Part shown: in pieces, positions 23,908 through 31,977 of the stretch
How positions within the stretch are numbered: the first letter of the stretch is position 1
Layout of the letters: the number at the start of each line of letters is the position of its first letter
Source: Verrucomicrobiales bacterium
GTDB lineage: Bacteria; Verrucomicrobiota; Verrucomicrobiia; Limisphaerales; UBA9464
Direction of reading: 5' to 3'
Assembly: GCA_016793645.1 (NCBI GenBank)
Contig: JAEUHD010000313.1
Coordinates: 1-38,372 of the forward strand
DNA: 38,372 nucleotides
Made by a program: the position numbers and the translations under genes
Notes under the pieces: generated by a model
The model's database searches: none
What the model was told of the DNA's origin: nothing
What the model saw: the letters and a program-made list of their open reading frames with translations, nothing else

Positions 23908-26328
23908 TCAGGGATTCAGTCGCAGTCGGTACCTCCAGCAATCGCCGGTGGCGCCCTCTGCGGGGTCGGGTTCCTGGCCGAAGGTCGTCAGCAGGATCTC
24001 CAGCGCGTGGGTCTCACGGTCCTCCAGCAGGGAGAAGTTTGAGTACTGCACGTTCGGGCCCTGCACGGGGGTGCGGGTGGCGATCACCGTGACGGTCTCC
24101 CGCCGAAGGGCCGCAGCATCCTCGTCCACTTCCGCGATCACCAGCGGATGCCGCGGATGGTTCCCCCGCGGGGGATCGAGGCAGAGATTGCCCAGCCAGT
24201 AGAGCCGTCCGTTCCCCTGATGGCGGATCATCCGATGGATGGACGACGGGGCATGGAATTCCGTGCCATCGGAGTACTTCCACGCCGCGACCGGGGACAG
24301 GGTGCGGCCTCCGTCGCTGGAAACCGCGGCCCACTTGCGTCCGGGTTCCTGGGCCCGCGTGCCGTCCCACGCCGTGTCGCTTCCGCGCCAGACCACCAGC
24401 ACCCGGCCGTCCCGCAGCACCGCCACCTCCGGCTCCATGAGTCCCCGCGCCGATCGCTCGGGGGCGATCTCGGTACGCGCCCCCGGCGTCCAGACATGGC
24501 GACCCGCCACTGGATCCCACCGACCCCGGAACAGGATGGATCCCATCCGCCACGCGCGGGTTTCATTCCTCGGGTCGCCGGGGGCATTGGCGTGGGCCAG
24601 GGCCAGGACCAGGGAGCCGTCCGCCAGGGGGGCAATATTGCTCCCCGGATATCCCTGGTTTCGGGACAGGAAGTCCTCCGCGGCGGGATTCGTCGGATCG
24701 AACTCCGGTCCCTCCTCGTAACGCAGCGGTTGGGGGGCGGACCAGGTTCGACCCTGATCCGGGGAGGTACGGAGGTAGGTCCGGTTGTGGAAATGACCCT
24801 TGCGCTCGATTTGCCGGAGCCACAGTTGGAGGAGCAGTCCCGACGCCGGGTCATGGATCTCCCCCCAGCCTCCTTCCCAGACGTCGACTCCCGCATACGG
24901 CACCAGCGAGGACGGCTGTTGCGGCGTCCATTCCGACCACGTCCGCCCGTTGTCATTGGACCATCTGGCCTCCTGGATCTCGGCAACGTCATCCCGCGAT
25001 TGGACGGCTCGCCATTCCCGGCGTTGGAGTCCCGGACCGACATGGGTCATGGAACCGAGGGCGGCGGAACGGGGACGCGGGTGTTGCCGATACCGCTCGG
25101 CCGAAACGGTGGTGATCGGTCGGTTGGTGTCCCAGGGAGCAACCGGGAGTCGCGCGAGCTCGGCGGGATTTCCGATTTCCCGAAGGACCTCCCACGGGGG
25201 TTCCAGGGGTTCCGGCCATTCCCGGGTCGTGAAGAAATTGAAGAGGTAAACGCCGTCCGCTCCGTCCGCCCACCGTTCCCGCGCCGCGCGGCGGTATCCA
25301 TCCGCACCGAGACAGAATTCGCACCGGCTGCCCTCCGGGGAGGGACGCCATTCCGGCTGGATGCCGCCATAGACCGGTATCCCCGGGACCGCAGCCTTCC
25401 AGGCCTTGAGGTCGAGGGAATCCGCGGTGAAGAGCCACTCGCTCACGGTGAGAAAATCAATCCAACCCTTCCGCGCCCATTCCCCTGCATCACATCCCCG
25501 GGCAAGGGCCTGGGCTGGAGTGGGAGTGCCGAGGCCCTGGTCCGAAGGGATGCGCGCGGAGAGGACGAGACGGCGTCCGCGCGCGGCCCCGAGGCGATCC
25601 AGGTGCCCTCTCACCCGCTCCACCATCCCGTGGATCAACGCCGTCCGTTCCGGAAGGGAGAGCGGGCTGGCGGGGGCGAAGAAAACGGGGAAGCGCTGGA
25701 AATCCAGTTCGAGTCCATCGGCGTCATAGCGATCCGCGACCTCCTGGATCAGGGCCAGGATGTAGTCCCGAACCTCCTCGCGGGAGAAGTCGAGCGCGCC
25801 GTTGGGAAGCCGGCATTCCGGATGGTCCCGCCAGAAGGCCGTGCGGAGGAAATCATTTCCATGGGCGTCGTTGATCCGGAAGGTCATGAGCACCTCCAGT
25901 CCACGTCTTCGCGCCGCATCGACGATCACCGCGTAGGGGTCCGTTCCCGCGGCGAAGAGTCGCTCCACGGTCTCACACCGTTGTCGTTCGGGCGGCGACC
26001 ACCGGGCCCGTGCCCCGGTGGAGGACAGCGCGCCGCGTTGTGTGCCGACCGCCGTCGGGTAGTACAGGACCTGGGCGTTCACACACACGAGCAGCGTGTC
26101 CACCTGGCTGCCCGGCGCCGTCAGTTCCTCCACGATCCGGACCAGGTCGTTGGTGTCCACCGGGCCGGGTCCCCGCCGTCCCGCCTTCAGGGTGAGGCAG
26201 GAGTCCCCATCCAGATTGTACAGAATCCTGCGGGCGCGGTGGGTCCCGGCGTGGAGTTCCGCAGCCCATGCCCAGGCGAGGAGTATCGCGAGGAAACGGA
26301 CGCCCTGCGGAAAACACGATATGGGCAC
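23908..26328 (-). CDS. Secreted fusion of glycosidase-like TIM barrel and sialidase-like propeller
   Basis: 806 residues from the GTG at 26328; a TTG at 26340 is also possible. The open frame reaches 26556 but that part is Arg-rich and overlaps the next gene. A signal peptide spans about 1-27 (VRFLAILLAWAWAAELHAG). The first half (about 31-400) resembles glycosidase-like family 10 TIM barrels: ILYNLDGDS at the start, RRRGLEVLMTFRINDAHG, YDADGLELDFQRFPVFF with candidate acids Glu207 and Asp209, LVLSARIP, WIDFLTVSEWLFT and GADGVYLFNFF. The second half is sialidase-like, with Asp-boxes SNDNGRTW (about 457-464), SPDQGRTW (about 522-529) and SSDGGRTL (about 670-677). It is probably a secreted carbohydrate-active protein; substrate unknown. 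The fusion itself is unusual. Confidence 0.8.
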   Translation of the reverse strand: MPISCFPQGVRFLAILLAWAWAAELHAGTHRARRILYNLDGDSCLTLKAGRRGPGPVDTNDLVRIVEELTAPGSQVDTLLVCVNAQVLYYPTAVGTQRGALSSTGARARWSPPERQRCETVERLFAAGTDPYAVIVDAARRRGLEVLMTFRINDAHGNDFLRTAFWRDHPECRLPNGALDFSREEVRDYILALIQEVADRYDADGLELDFQRFPVFFAPASPLSLPERTALIHGMVERVRGHLDRLGAARGRRLVLSARIPSDQGLGTPTPAQALARGCDAGEWARKGWIDFLTVSEWLFTADSLDLKAWKAAVPGIPVYGGIQPEWRPSPEGSRCEFCLGADGYRRAARERWADGADGVYLFNFFTTREWPEPLEPPWEVLREIGNPAELARLPVAPWDTNRPITTVSAERYRQHPRPRSAALGSMTHVGPGLQRREWRAVQSRDDVAEIQEARWSNDNGRTWSEWTPQQPSSLVPYAGVDVWEGGWGEIHDPASGLLLQLWLRQIERKGHFHNRTYLRTSPDQGRTWSAPQPLRYEEGPEFDPTNPAAEDFLSRNQGYPGSNIAPLADGSLVLALAHANAPGDPRNETRAWRMGSILFRGRWDPVAGRHVWTPGARTEIAPERSARGLMEPEVAVLRDGRVLVVWRGSDTAWDGTRAQEPGRKWAAVSSDGGRTLSPVAAWKYSDGTEFHAPSSIHRMIRHQGNGRLYWLGNLCLDPPRGNHPRHPLVIAEVDEDAAALRRETVTVIATRTPVQGPNVQYSNFSLLEDRETHALEILLTTFGQEPDPAEGATGDCWRYRLRLNP

Positions 26329-26411
26329 GGGCGAAATCAACCATCCCGACCGCCGAGCGGCAATTCCGCGGAAGCCGGAATTCGCAACGCCTGGGGGACC
26401 CCGTTTGGATT

Positions 26412-27464
26412 TCAAAGCCCCAACGCCTCGAACACCTGGAAATAAATCCAGTGCCCGAAGTCGTTGGGATGATTGATGTCGTTTCCGAGCAGGTCTTCGG
26501 GCTTCTTGCGGGCCGCAACGGATTGCCAGTTGTTGAAGACGTCGGCGTAGGCGCATCCGGAGGCCGCCGCCGCGCGGGCGGTGGCCTCGGCATAGTCCTC
26601 CATGTGGTGCGATCCAAAGCGCCAGCGTGGATTGGGTGGGAACGCGGAAAAGAGAATGACCTCGGCTCCGGTGTCGGCCCGGATGCGGGCCACCATCTGC
26701 TTCAGGTTCTCCTCAAACTGCGCCACCGGAACGCCGCCCCGGTTGTGATCGTTCATTCCGAACCCGATCAGGACGAGGTCCGGATGCGCGTCCAGGACCT
26801 TGGACTGGAGGCGCTGCAGGCCCTGCACCGTGCTGTCACCACCCGTCGCCGCGTTGATCGCCGTGATCCGGGATTGGGGATGACGGGACTGAAGCGCGTC
26901 GGCCCACCGCTGCCAGAAGATGAGCCCCGGCCGGGTGGCATCCCCACCGGCCGTGATGCTGTCCCCAAACGCGACGAGGCGCAGGTTCCCGCCCGAGTTC
27001 AGCGTCGCGGCCGATCGGGGCAGAAGATGGGTTTGAGGCCGTTGGACAGGCCAGGGTGGCTGCGCAGGCCGGGTGTAGTCGGCAAACGCGAAGAACCCGC
27101 CGTTGCCGAACCCGGGGAACTTCGAATGGTCGAACTCGTCCTGCCCGTAGAGCGAGTTGGTCCGGAAGTCCGGGATCCGGGATCCCGGGACTCGGCGCAC
27201 GGTTCCCGCCGCGGCGTCCCAGGCGTAGTCGCGGCCCGCGACGTAGGTGACCGAACCGGCACCCGGCTCATAGGTGCTGCGCAGGGACAGCGTCGATCCC
27301 GCGGTCGGCACCCAGGCGAGCGCCGCCGGTTGTTCGCCGACGAACACGACCGAGTCGCCGACGACGGGAACCCCGGAGGGTTTGGGGGCATGGGAACAGC
27401 CAACGACGAGGGAGACGACGAAGGCGGCCCACAGGCACCGCCGGATTCGATCCAACCGGGTCAT
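26412..27464 (-). CDS. SGNH/GDSL-type hydrolase lipoprotein
   Basis: 350 residues from the ATG at 27464; 12 further in-frame codons upstream are not needed. The N-terminus is a lipoprotein signal with lipobox LVVGC, Cys23 being the likely lipidated residue. Residues about 30-155 form an N-terminal beta-rich extension. The SGNH core follows: Ser169 in FGDSIT (block I), Gly209 in ATGGDS (block II), Asn238 in GMNDHN (block III), and Asp329/His332 in DINHPND (block V). These enzymes hydrolyse esters, commonly acetyl groups on polysaccharides. Its stop is 83 bases from the start of the glycosidase/sialidase fusion on the same strand, so the two could act together on a decorated glycan. The substrate is inferred only from this pairing. 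Confidence 0.88.
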   Translation of the reverse strand: MTRLDRIRRCLWAAFVVSLVVGCSHAPKPSGVPVVGDSVVFVGEQPAALAWVPTAGSTLSLRSTYEPGAGSVTYVAGRDYAWDAAAGTVRRVPGSRIPDFRTNSLYGQDEFDHSKFPGFGNGGFFAFADYTRPAQPPWPVQRPQTHLLPRSAATLNSGGNLRLVAFGDSITAGGDATRPGLIFWQRWADALQSRHPQSRITAINAATGGDSTVQGLQRLQSKVLDAHPDLVLIGFGMNDHNRGGVPVAQFEENLKQMVARIRADTGAEVILFSAFPPNPRWRFGSHHMEDYAEATARAAAASGCAYADVFNNWQSVAARKKPEDLLGNDINHPNDFGHWIYFQVFEALGL

Positions 27465-27554
27465 GCGCAACCCTACCGCGGCGGCGGGGTCCGACTCCAA
27501 TGCAGACTCCCGGCTTGATCTGTGGGCTGCGCAGACGTCTTGCTGGGTCCAGCC

Positions 27555-28586
27555 ATGATTCCCGAAGTCATTCCGGACGAGGCCGCCCTGGAGCGCGCGC
27601 TGACCGAGCCTGCGCCGGAACTCGTTCGATGGATTCCCTCACTCCGGGGTCCGCTCGTCATCCTCGGAGCCGGGGGCAAGATGGGGCTGACGGTCGCCGG
27701 ATTGGCCCGCCGCGCGGCGTTGTCCGCGGCTTGTCCACTGGAGGTGATAGCCGTGAGCCGGTTCTCGGATCCGGAACTTCGGCGCCGGATCGAGACGCTT
27801 GGCGTCCGGACCGAAACAGCGGATCTCCTGGATCCGGCCAGCCTTGAGCGTCTGCCGGACGCCGCGAACGTCATCTCGCTGGTCGGCTTGAAGTTTGGCA
27901 CCTCCCGGGATCCGGCGATGACCTGGGCTCTCAACACGCTCGCGCCCGTGCACGGTATTCGGCGGTATCCGGAGGCGCGGTGGGTGCTGTTGTCCACGGG
28001 CAACGTCTATCCGCAGGTTCCGTTGGAATCCGGCGGATCCACCGAGGATTCCCCGCTCACGCCGCTGGGCGAATACGCCAATGCCGCCATCGCGCGGGAG
28101 CGGCTCTTCGAGTATGCGGCCCGGGCGCGCGGAACCCCCGGAGTAAGGATCCGTCTCAACTACGCCGTGGAATTGCGCTACGGAGTGCTCGTGGATATCG
28201 CGCAGCGGGTTTGGCGCGGGGAACCGGTGGATGTGTCCAACGGTTGGTTCAACTGCATCTGGCAGGGGGACGCCGCGGACCGGATTCTTCGCGCACTGGA
28301 TCTGGCGGCGTCACCGCCGCCCGCATTCAACCTCTGCTGCGCACCACCGCGCTCGGTCCGAGGGGTGGCGCTGGAGTTTGGACGCCTGTTCGACCGTCCG
28401 GTCCAATTCTCGGGAACCGAATCCGTCACCGCACTCCTCAGCAATCCGGCCCTGCTGGAAGCCCGCCTCGGTCCGCCGCCCACGTCCCTGGATGCCGTGA
28501 TTCAGCGGACTGCGGAATGGATCCAATCCGGAGGACGCACCCTCAACCGTCCCACGGGCTTTGAGGTCCGGGATGGCAAGTACTAG
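27555..28586 (+). CDS. NAD(P)-dependent epimerase/dehydratase-like protein
   Basis: 343 residues from the ATG at 27555; 11 in-frame codons upstream are less likely. The Rossmann dinucleotide motif is ILGAGGKMG (36-44), with VISLVG and GLKFGTS following and WVLLSTGNVYPQ at the middle strand. This is the extended short-chain dehydrogenase layout. The usual Tyr-x-x-x-Lys pair is altered: Tyr174 is present in GEYANAAIARER, but the fourth residue after it is Ala178. Family members with this change may bind NAD without typical sugar-epimerase chemistry. It lies upstream of a DapA-like aldolase gene separated by about 3.4 kb; the two kinds of gene are often neighbours in sugar or keto-acid pathways of PVC bacteria. 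The substrate is unknown. Confidence 0.87.
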   Translation: MIPEVIPDEAALERALTEPAPELVRWIPSLRGPLVILGAGGKMGLTVAGLARRAALSAACPLEVIAVSRFSDPELRRRIETLGVRTETADLLDPASLERLPDAANVISLVGLKFGTSRDPAMTWALNTLAPVHGIRRYPEARWVLLSTGNVYPQVPLESGGSTEDSPLTPLGEYANAAIARERLFEYAARARGTPGVRIRLNYAVELRYGVLVDIAQRVWRGEPVDVSNGWFNCIWQGDAADRILRALDLAASPPPAFNLCCAPPRSVRGVALEFGRLFDRPVQFSGTESVTALLSNPALLEARLGPPPTSLDAVIQRTAEWIQSGGRTLNRPTGFEVRDGKY

Positions 28587-28651
28587 TCCGACGGTTGCGA
28601 GGGAGCGTTCGCTGAGCACTACGGAGTGCGGCAATCCTGCACACCGAAAGA

Positions 28652-28737
28652 AATCAGCGCGTCGTCCCCTCCGCGGCTACGCCGTAGCCGCCGACGGAAG
28701 GAGGCGCTGACTGGATAGGGTGACAGGTTCAGAGTGG
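28652..28737. repeat. Palindromic dispersed repeat, copy 1
   Basis: In the 311-base gap between the epimerase-like gene and the secreted protein gene, 28652-28680 and 28684-28712 form an imperfect hairpin. The terminal parts match (TCAGCGC with GCGCTGA; GGCTAC with GTAGCC) and the loop is GCC. A tail CTGGATAGGGTGACAGGTTC (28711-28730) follows. Related copies lie at 30941-31130 and 38071-38209. The remaining sequence up to 28897 shows no gene. Confidence 0.75.
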
Positions 28738-28897
28738 TGGCGGGGTTCCGCATCGGTGGGAATCGCAGATTGATTGTGGGGCTCTTTGGCCTTCGGGGGA
28801 GCCATTCCGGGCCATCGAATCCGGTAACGGGATGTTGTGTCGCCCGAGTTGAGCTTGTATTCCCTTTATCCAAGTCCACTCGGCACCCAATCCACCC

Positions 28898-30919
28898 ATG
28901 ACATCGGACTCCATTTCAATTCATTGGAAATCTATTAGGGAGGATCGCCTTGGATCCCAGGTGCCTCGAGCCCATCGGCGTCTGGGCTGGATTCGGATTC
29001 TGCTTTGGGTGGGGTGGGCTGTGAATGTCGTGGCCCAGCCCACCCCATACCTCGGCACGCCGCATCCCGTCCCCGGCCTGATCGAGGCGGAACATTATGA
29101 TCTCGGAGGCGAGGGCGTCGCCTATCATGGACTGGGCCTGCTCACCACCAACTCCGGAGTCAAAGTGAAGTTCCCGACCGGGCGACCTGGGGATGCCATC
29201 CCACAGTCCTGGTCCAACGTCGTCTTGCGCACCGGCGAATGGCTCAATTTTTCCGTCCAGTGTCAGCGTGACGGACACTACTCGCTTCAGGTCAAGGCCT
29301 CGGGCATACCCAGCTATCAAGAACGGAACTCTTGGCCGCCCGACACGTTCAACACCTATACCGGGGAGGCCCGAGTTCACTTCGACGTCGATGGCCAACG
29401 TGCGACCGAAGAGATCCACCTGGAGCGCCAAGACTTCTGCCCGAGGATCTGGATGAGTGCGGGCCCGCATCAGGTCCGTCTGGTTGTTGATCTGGTTTCG
29501 GATTTTTTTGAGCACCGGTGGGTGGACGATACTGGTTGGTGGACCTACGAGAATGGATGGCCATGGTTCTCCTTTGTCCTGGATTCGATCCAGCTGCGTC
29601 CCGCCCTCGCGCCCCTGTTCGCCACTCCCGTAGCCGGCGGTCAGAACGGATTTCAGGATGGGACGGGGAACGAGGCCCAATTGGGTGCCTTCCCCTTGCT
29701 GATCGGGGAACAGCCTGATGGGGATTTGGTGGTTCAGGATACGGCCAATGCGGCGTTGCGCGTTATTTCCCGGGATGGGCACGTCCGAACCCTGGCCGGA
29801 GCCCCAGGAAGTCCATTGGAAGATGGTGTTGGGAGCGCCGCCGGGTTTGGAAACCTCCTGCATACCGTGCTCGTGCCGGAAGGACATCTGCTGACGGTGG
29901 AGAGTGACGGGATCCGGTCGGATCGTGTCCGGCGCGTGGAGCTGGACGGGACGGTGACCACGCTTTACCGGGGGCGGCCTGAGATCACTGTTTCCAACGC
30001 ATTTGAGGGAACCACAAATGTTGTCGTGCCGCTGAGTCGGGTGATCCTCCTCTCATCAGGAAAGTTCAGGGTCGCCGGGGAATACACCCGAGATGAGCTG
30101 ACCTTGGTATACCATGGCTGGCCTGACGGAGGCTCGCTGGAGTATCTCACCGTGACGCGATGTGCCTCCTTCGATCTGATGGGAGGCGTCGCCACTTTGG
30201 CGGAAATCGGGCCGCCGCTCCCCCTCGCGGAGCCTCAAGAATGGAGTGACGGATACCGTCGCGAGTCAGGCCTCCACCCTGGTATCATCTATAAGGATCC
30301 CGCCGGATTTATGGAGTCCGCCACACCCGATGCCCACCTCGCCTCGGTGCTTCGGGCCAGGGACGGGACCTTTTTCTGCGTCAGCCTCCACAATTCACGC
30401 CAGATCTGCCGCCTCGATCCCTCGCCCAATGCGTCCCGCCTCGTGGTTGAATCCATTGGGAAGGGAACCATCAGCGCCACTCCGGCGAGGATGGTTCAAC
30501 CCGACGAGGAAATTGTATTGGAAGCACAACCCGCGACGCGATTCTCCCAGTTCTTGGGATGGTCGGACGGCTCGACGGAGAACCCGAGGACCTTGCGCCT
30601 CCCTCACGACATCCGCCTGACCGGAACCTTTGGACTGGTGTATCCGGAACCGATTGGAGTGCGGGGAGACAAACTGCAGATCGGTGCGGATCGCAGCTTC
30701 CAGATGGGGGTTGTCGGTAGCGACCCTCCCTATAAGTACCGGGTGATGGTGTCGCGCGACCTCGTTCACTGGAATCCGCCTCCCGCAGGAACCACGGTTC
30801 TGTTCCGGACCGGATTGTACTCGAAGGATGTCCTCACAGCGACGTCCCCGATCACGTGGCTCTCCGTGCCCTACATTGGGAGCTGGCTCTACGTAAGTTT
30901 GGAAGTCCTCGACGAATAG
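28898..30919 (+). CDS. Large secreted protein with CBM6-like start and InlB-like repeat
   Basis: 673 residues. A signal-like segment lies at about 31-47 (WIRILLWVGWAVNVVAQ) behind an unusually long n-region. Residues about 50-230 resemble a CBM6/CBM35-like sugar-binding module: GLIEAEHYDLGGEGVAYHG near the start, WLNFSVQCQRDGHYSLQVKAS in the middle and SFVLDSIQLRPA at the end. A middle region has NHL-like strings (GFQDGTGNEAQLGAFPLL, VRTLAGAPGSPLEDGVGSAAGFG). Near the C-terminus GKGTISATPARM and FLGWSDGSTENPRTLRL match the divergent InlB-like beta-repeat. The C-terminus also resembles an extracellular ligand module. Composition is visibly more A/T-rich than its neighbours, which suggests transfer. 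No catalytic residues are recognised. Palindromic repeats flank it on both sides. Confidence 0.82.
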   Translation: MTSDSISIHWKSIREDRLGSQVPRAHRRLGWIRILLWVGWAVNVVAQPTPYLGTPHPVPGLIEAEHYDLGGEGVAYHGLGLLTTNSGVKVKFPTGRPGDAIPQSWSNVVLRTGEWLNFSVQCQRDGHYSLQVKASGIPSYQERNSWPPDTFNTYTGEARVHFDVDGQRATEEIHLERQDFCPRIWMSAGPHQVRLVVDLVSDFFEHRWVDDTGWWTYENGWPWFSFVLDSIQLRPALAPLFATPVAGGQNGFQDGTGNEAQLGAFPLLIGEQPDGDLVVQDTANAALRVISRDGHVRTLAGAPGSPLEDGVGSAAGFGNLLHTVLVPEGHLLTVESDGIRSDRVRRVELDGTVTTLYRGRPEITVSNAFEGTTNVVVPLSRVILLSSGKFRVAGEYTRDELTLVYHGWPDGGSLEYLTVTRCASFDLMGGVATLAEIGPPLPLAEPQEWSDGYRRESGLHPGIIYKDPAGFMESATPDAHLASVLRARDGTFFCVSLHNSRQICRLDPSPNASRLVVESIGKGTISATPARMVQPDEEIVLEAQPATRFSQFLGWSDGSTENPRTLRLPHDIRLTGTFGLVYPEPIGVRGDKLQIGADRSFQMGVVGSDPPYKYRVMVSRDLVHWNPPPAGTTVLFRTGLYSKDVLTATSPITWLSVPYIGSWLYVSLEVLDE

Positions 30920-30940
30920 AGGTCCGGAAGGGAGGCAATC

Positions 30941-31137
30941 GTAGCCGCCGACGTGAGAAGGCGCTGACTGGGCCTGCGGTGCTCACCCGACTCCCGGCGA
31001 CCCCCCACACCGGGGGAAGTCAGCGCGTCGTCCCCTCCGCGGCTACGCCATCGCTGGATAGAGTGACAGGTTCAAAGTTCGCCGCCTCCGCGGCTACGCC
31101 ATCACTGGATAGGGTGACAGGTTCAATATTCGACGCC
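30941..31137. repeat. Palindromic dispersed repeat, copy 2, with 51-bp tandem tail
   Basis: Arms at 30941-30969 (GTAGCCGCCGACGTGAGAAG followed by GCGCTGACT) and 31018-31046 (GTCAGCGCGTCG to GGCTAC) are near reverse complements of each other and match copy 1. From 31035 a unit CTCCGCGGCTACGCCAT plus TGGATAG-GTGACAGGTTCA repeats once with a period of 51 bases (31035-31085 and 31086-31136). This fills most of the 302-base gap before the DUF1275 gene. Confidence 0.75.
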
Positions 31138-31221
31138 CCATTTGCGGAGTTCCGCCCTGGCGGCGCGGGTGGGACCCAATCCGCTTGCCCCGGCCGCGCC
31201 TCCGGCGGCACCGTGCGCCGC

Positions 31222-31977
31222 ATGTCCGGCGGCGACCACCCGGTGTCCCCCATTGAGTCCGATCGTCGTGGATCGGCCGTGCTGGCGTGGGTGGGCGGGT
31301 TTGTGGATGCCGCCGGATTCCTGGTGCTGATGGGTTTGTTCACGGCCCACATGTCGGGGAACAGCACCGGGCTTGGCGTGGCTCTGGCGACCGGGCATTG
31401 GGAGGAGGCGATCCGGCGCGGATTCGTGATCCCCATTTTCGTGCTGGCGACCATGGCGGGGGTGGCCTGGATCGAAATCCGGACGCAGTCGGACGCCTCG
31501 GTGGCGGTGCGAAACCGGGCCATCGCCGATGTATTGGGTGCCGAGGTTTTGATGCTGGCGGTGTTTTTCGCGCTGGGCACCTGGATCGGAGCGCCGATCT
31601 CCCTGTCGGCGCGCCCTGGGGAGTTCTTCGCCGCGACGTCCGCGGCCGCGATGGCCATGGGACTCCAGAACGCGGCCCTGCGCCGGGTACAGTCCACCTC
31701 GGTGCACACCACGTTCGTTACGGGCATGCTGACGGAGTTCGCGGTGGGAACCGTCCGGTGGGTTCTGGCCGCGCGACGTGGCGATGACGGGGAGGCTCGC
31801 CGCGCCCGGGGATCCGCCGAGGTTGCGGGACTGGTGTGGTGCGCCTACGCCGTTGGCGCGGTGATGGGGGCCTGGCTCGTCGCGCACCAGGGCGTCCGCA
31901 TGATCCTGCTGCCCGCTGCAATCCTGGCCTTCGTCGCCCTCCGCCTCGTGCGACGCACGGCGAGCCCCGAGTCATGA
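31222..31977 (+). CDS. DUF1275 (YoaK-like) membrane protein
   Basis: 251 residues from the ATG at 31222. The frame continues upstream to 30856, but that region holds the tandem repeat and is probably non-coding. Several membrane spans are visible: AVLAWVGGFVDAAGFLVLMGL, FVIPIFVLATMAGVAWIEI, VLGAEVLMLAVFFALGTW, FFAATSAAAMAMGLQNAAL and AGLVWCAYAVGAVMGAWLV to LLPAAILAFVALRLV. The family string GFVDAAGFLVLMGLFTAHMSGNSTGLG marks the DUF1275 family, whose role is unknown although transport is often suspected. Its stop overlaps the next start by four bases (ATGA), so it is translationally coupled to the DapA-like aldolase gene. Confidence 0.88.
   Translation: MSGGDHPVSPIESDRRGSAVLAWVGGFVDAAGFLVLMGLFTAHMSGNSTGLGVALATGHWEEAIRRGFVIPIFVLATMAGVAWIEIRTQSDASVAVRNRAIADVLGAEVLMLAVFFALGTWIGAPISLSARPGEFFAATSAAAMAMGLQNAALRRVQSTSVHTTFVTGMLTEFAVGTVRWVLAARRGDDGEARRARGSAEVAGLVWCAYAVGAVMGAWLVAHQGVRMILLPAAILAFVALRLVRRTASPES

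Noticed and set aside
26329..26556. N-terminal extension of the glycosidase/sialidase fusion
   Set aside because: Arg/Gln-rich and overlaps the SGNH gene; the signal peptide starts near 26328.
28652..31137. CRISPR array
   Set aside because: Only two tandem units of 51 bases and imperfect palindromes; no regularly spaced short repeats with unique spacers and no cas genes.
30856..31221. Extended start for the DUF1275 gene through the tandem repeat
   Set aside because: The repeat is intergenic-type sequence shared with non-coding copies and overlaps the preceding gene; kept only as a finding.
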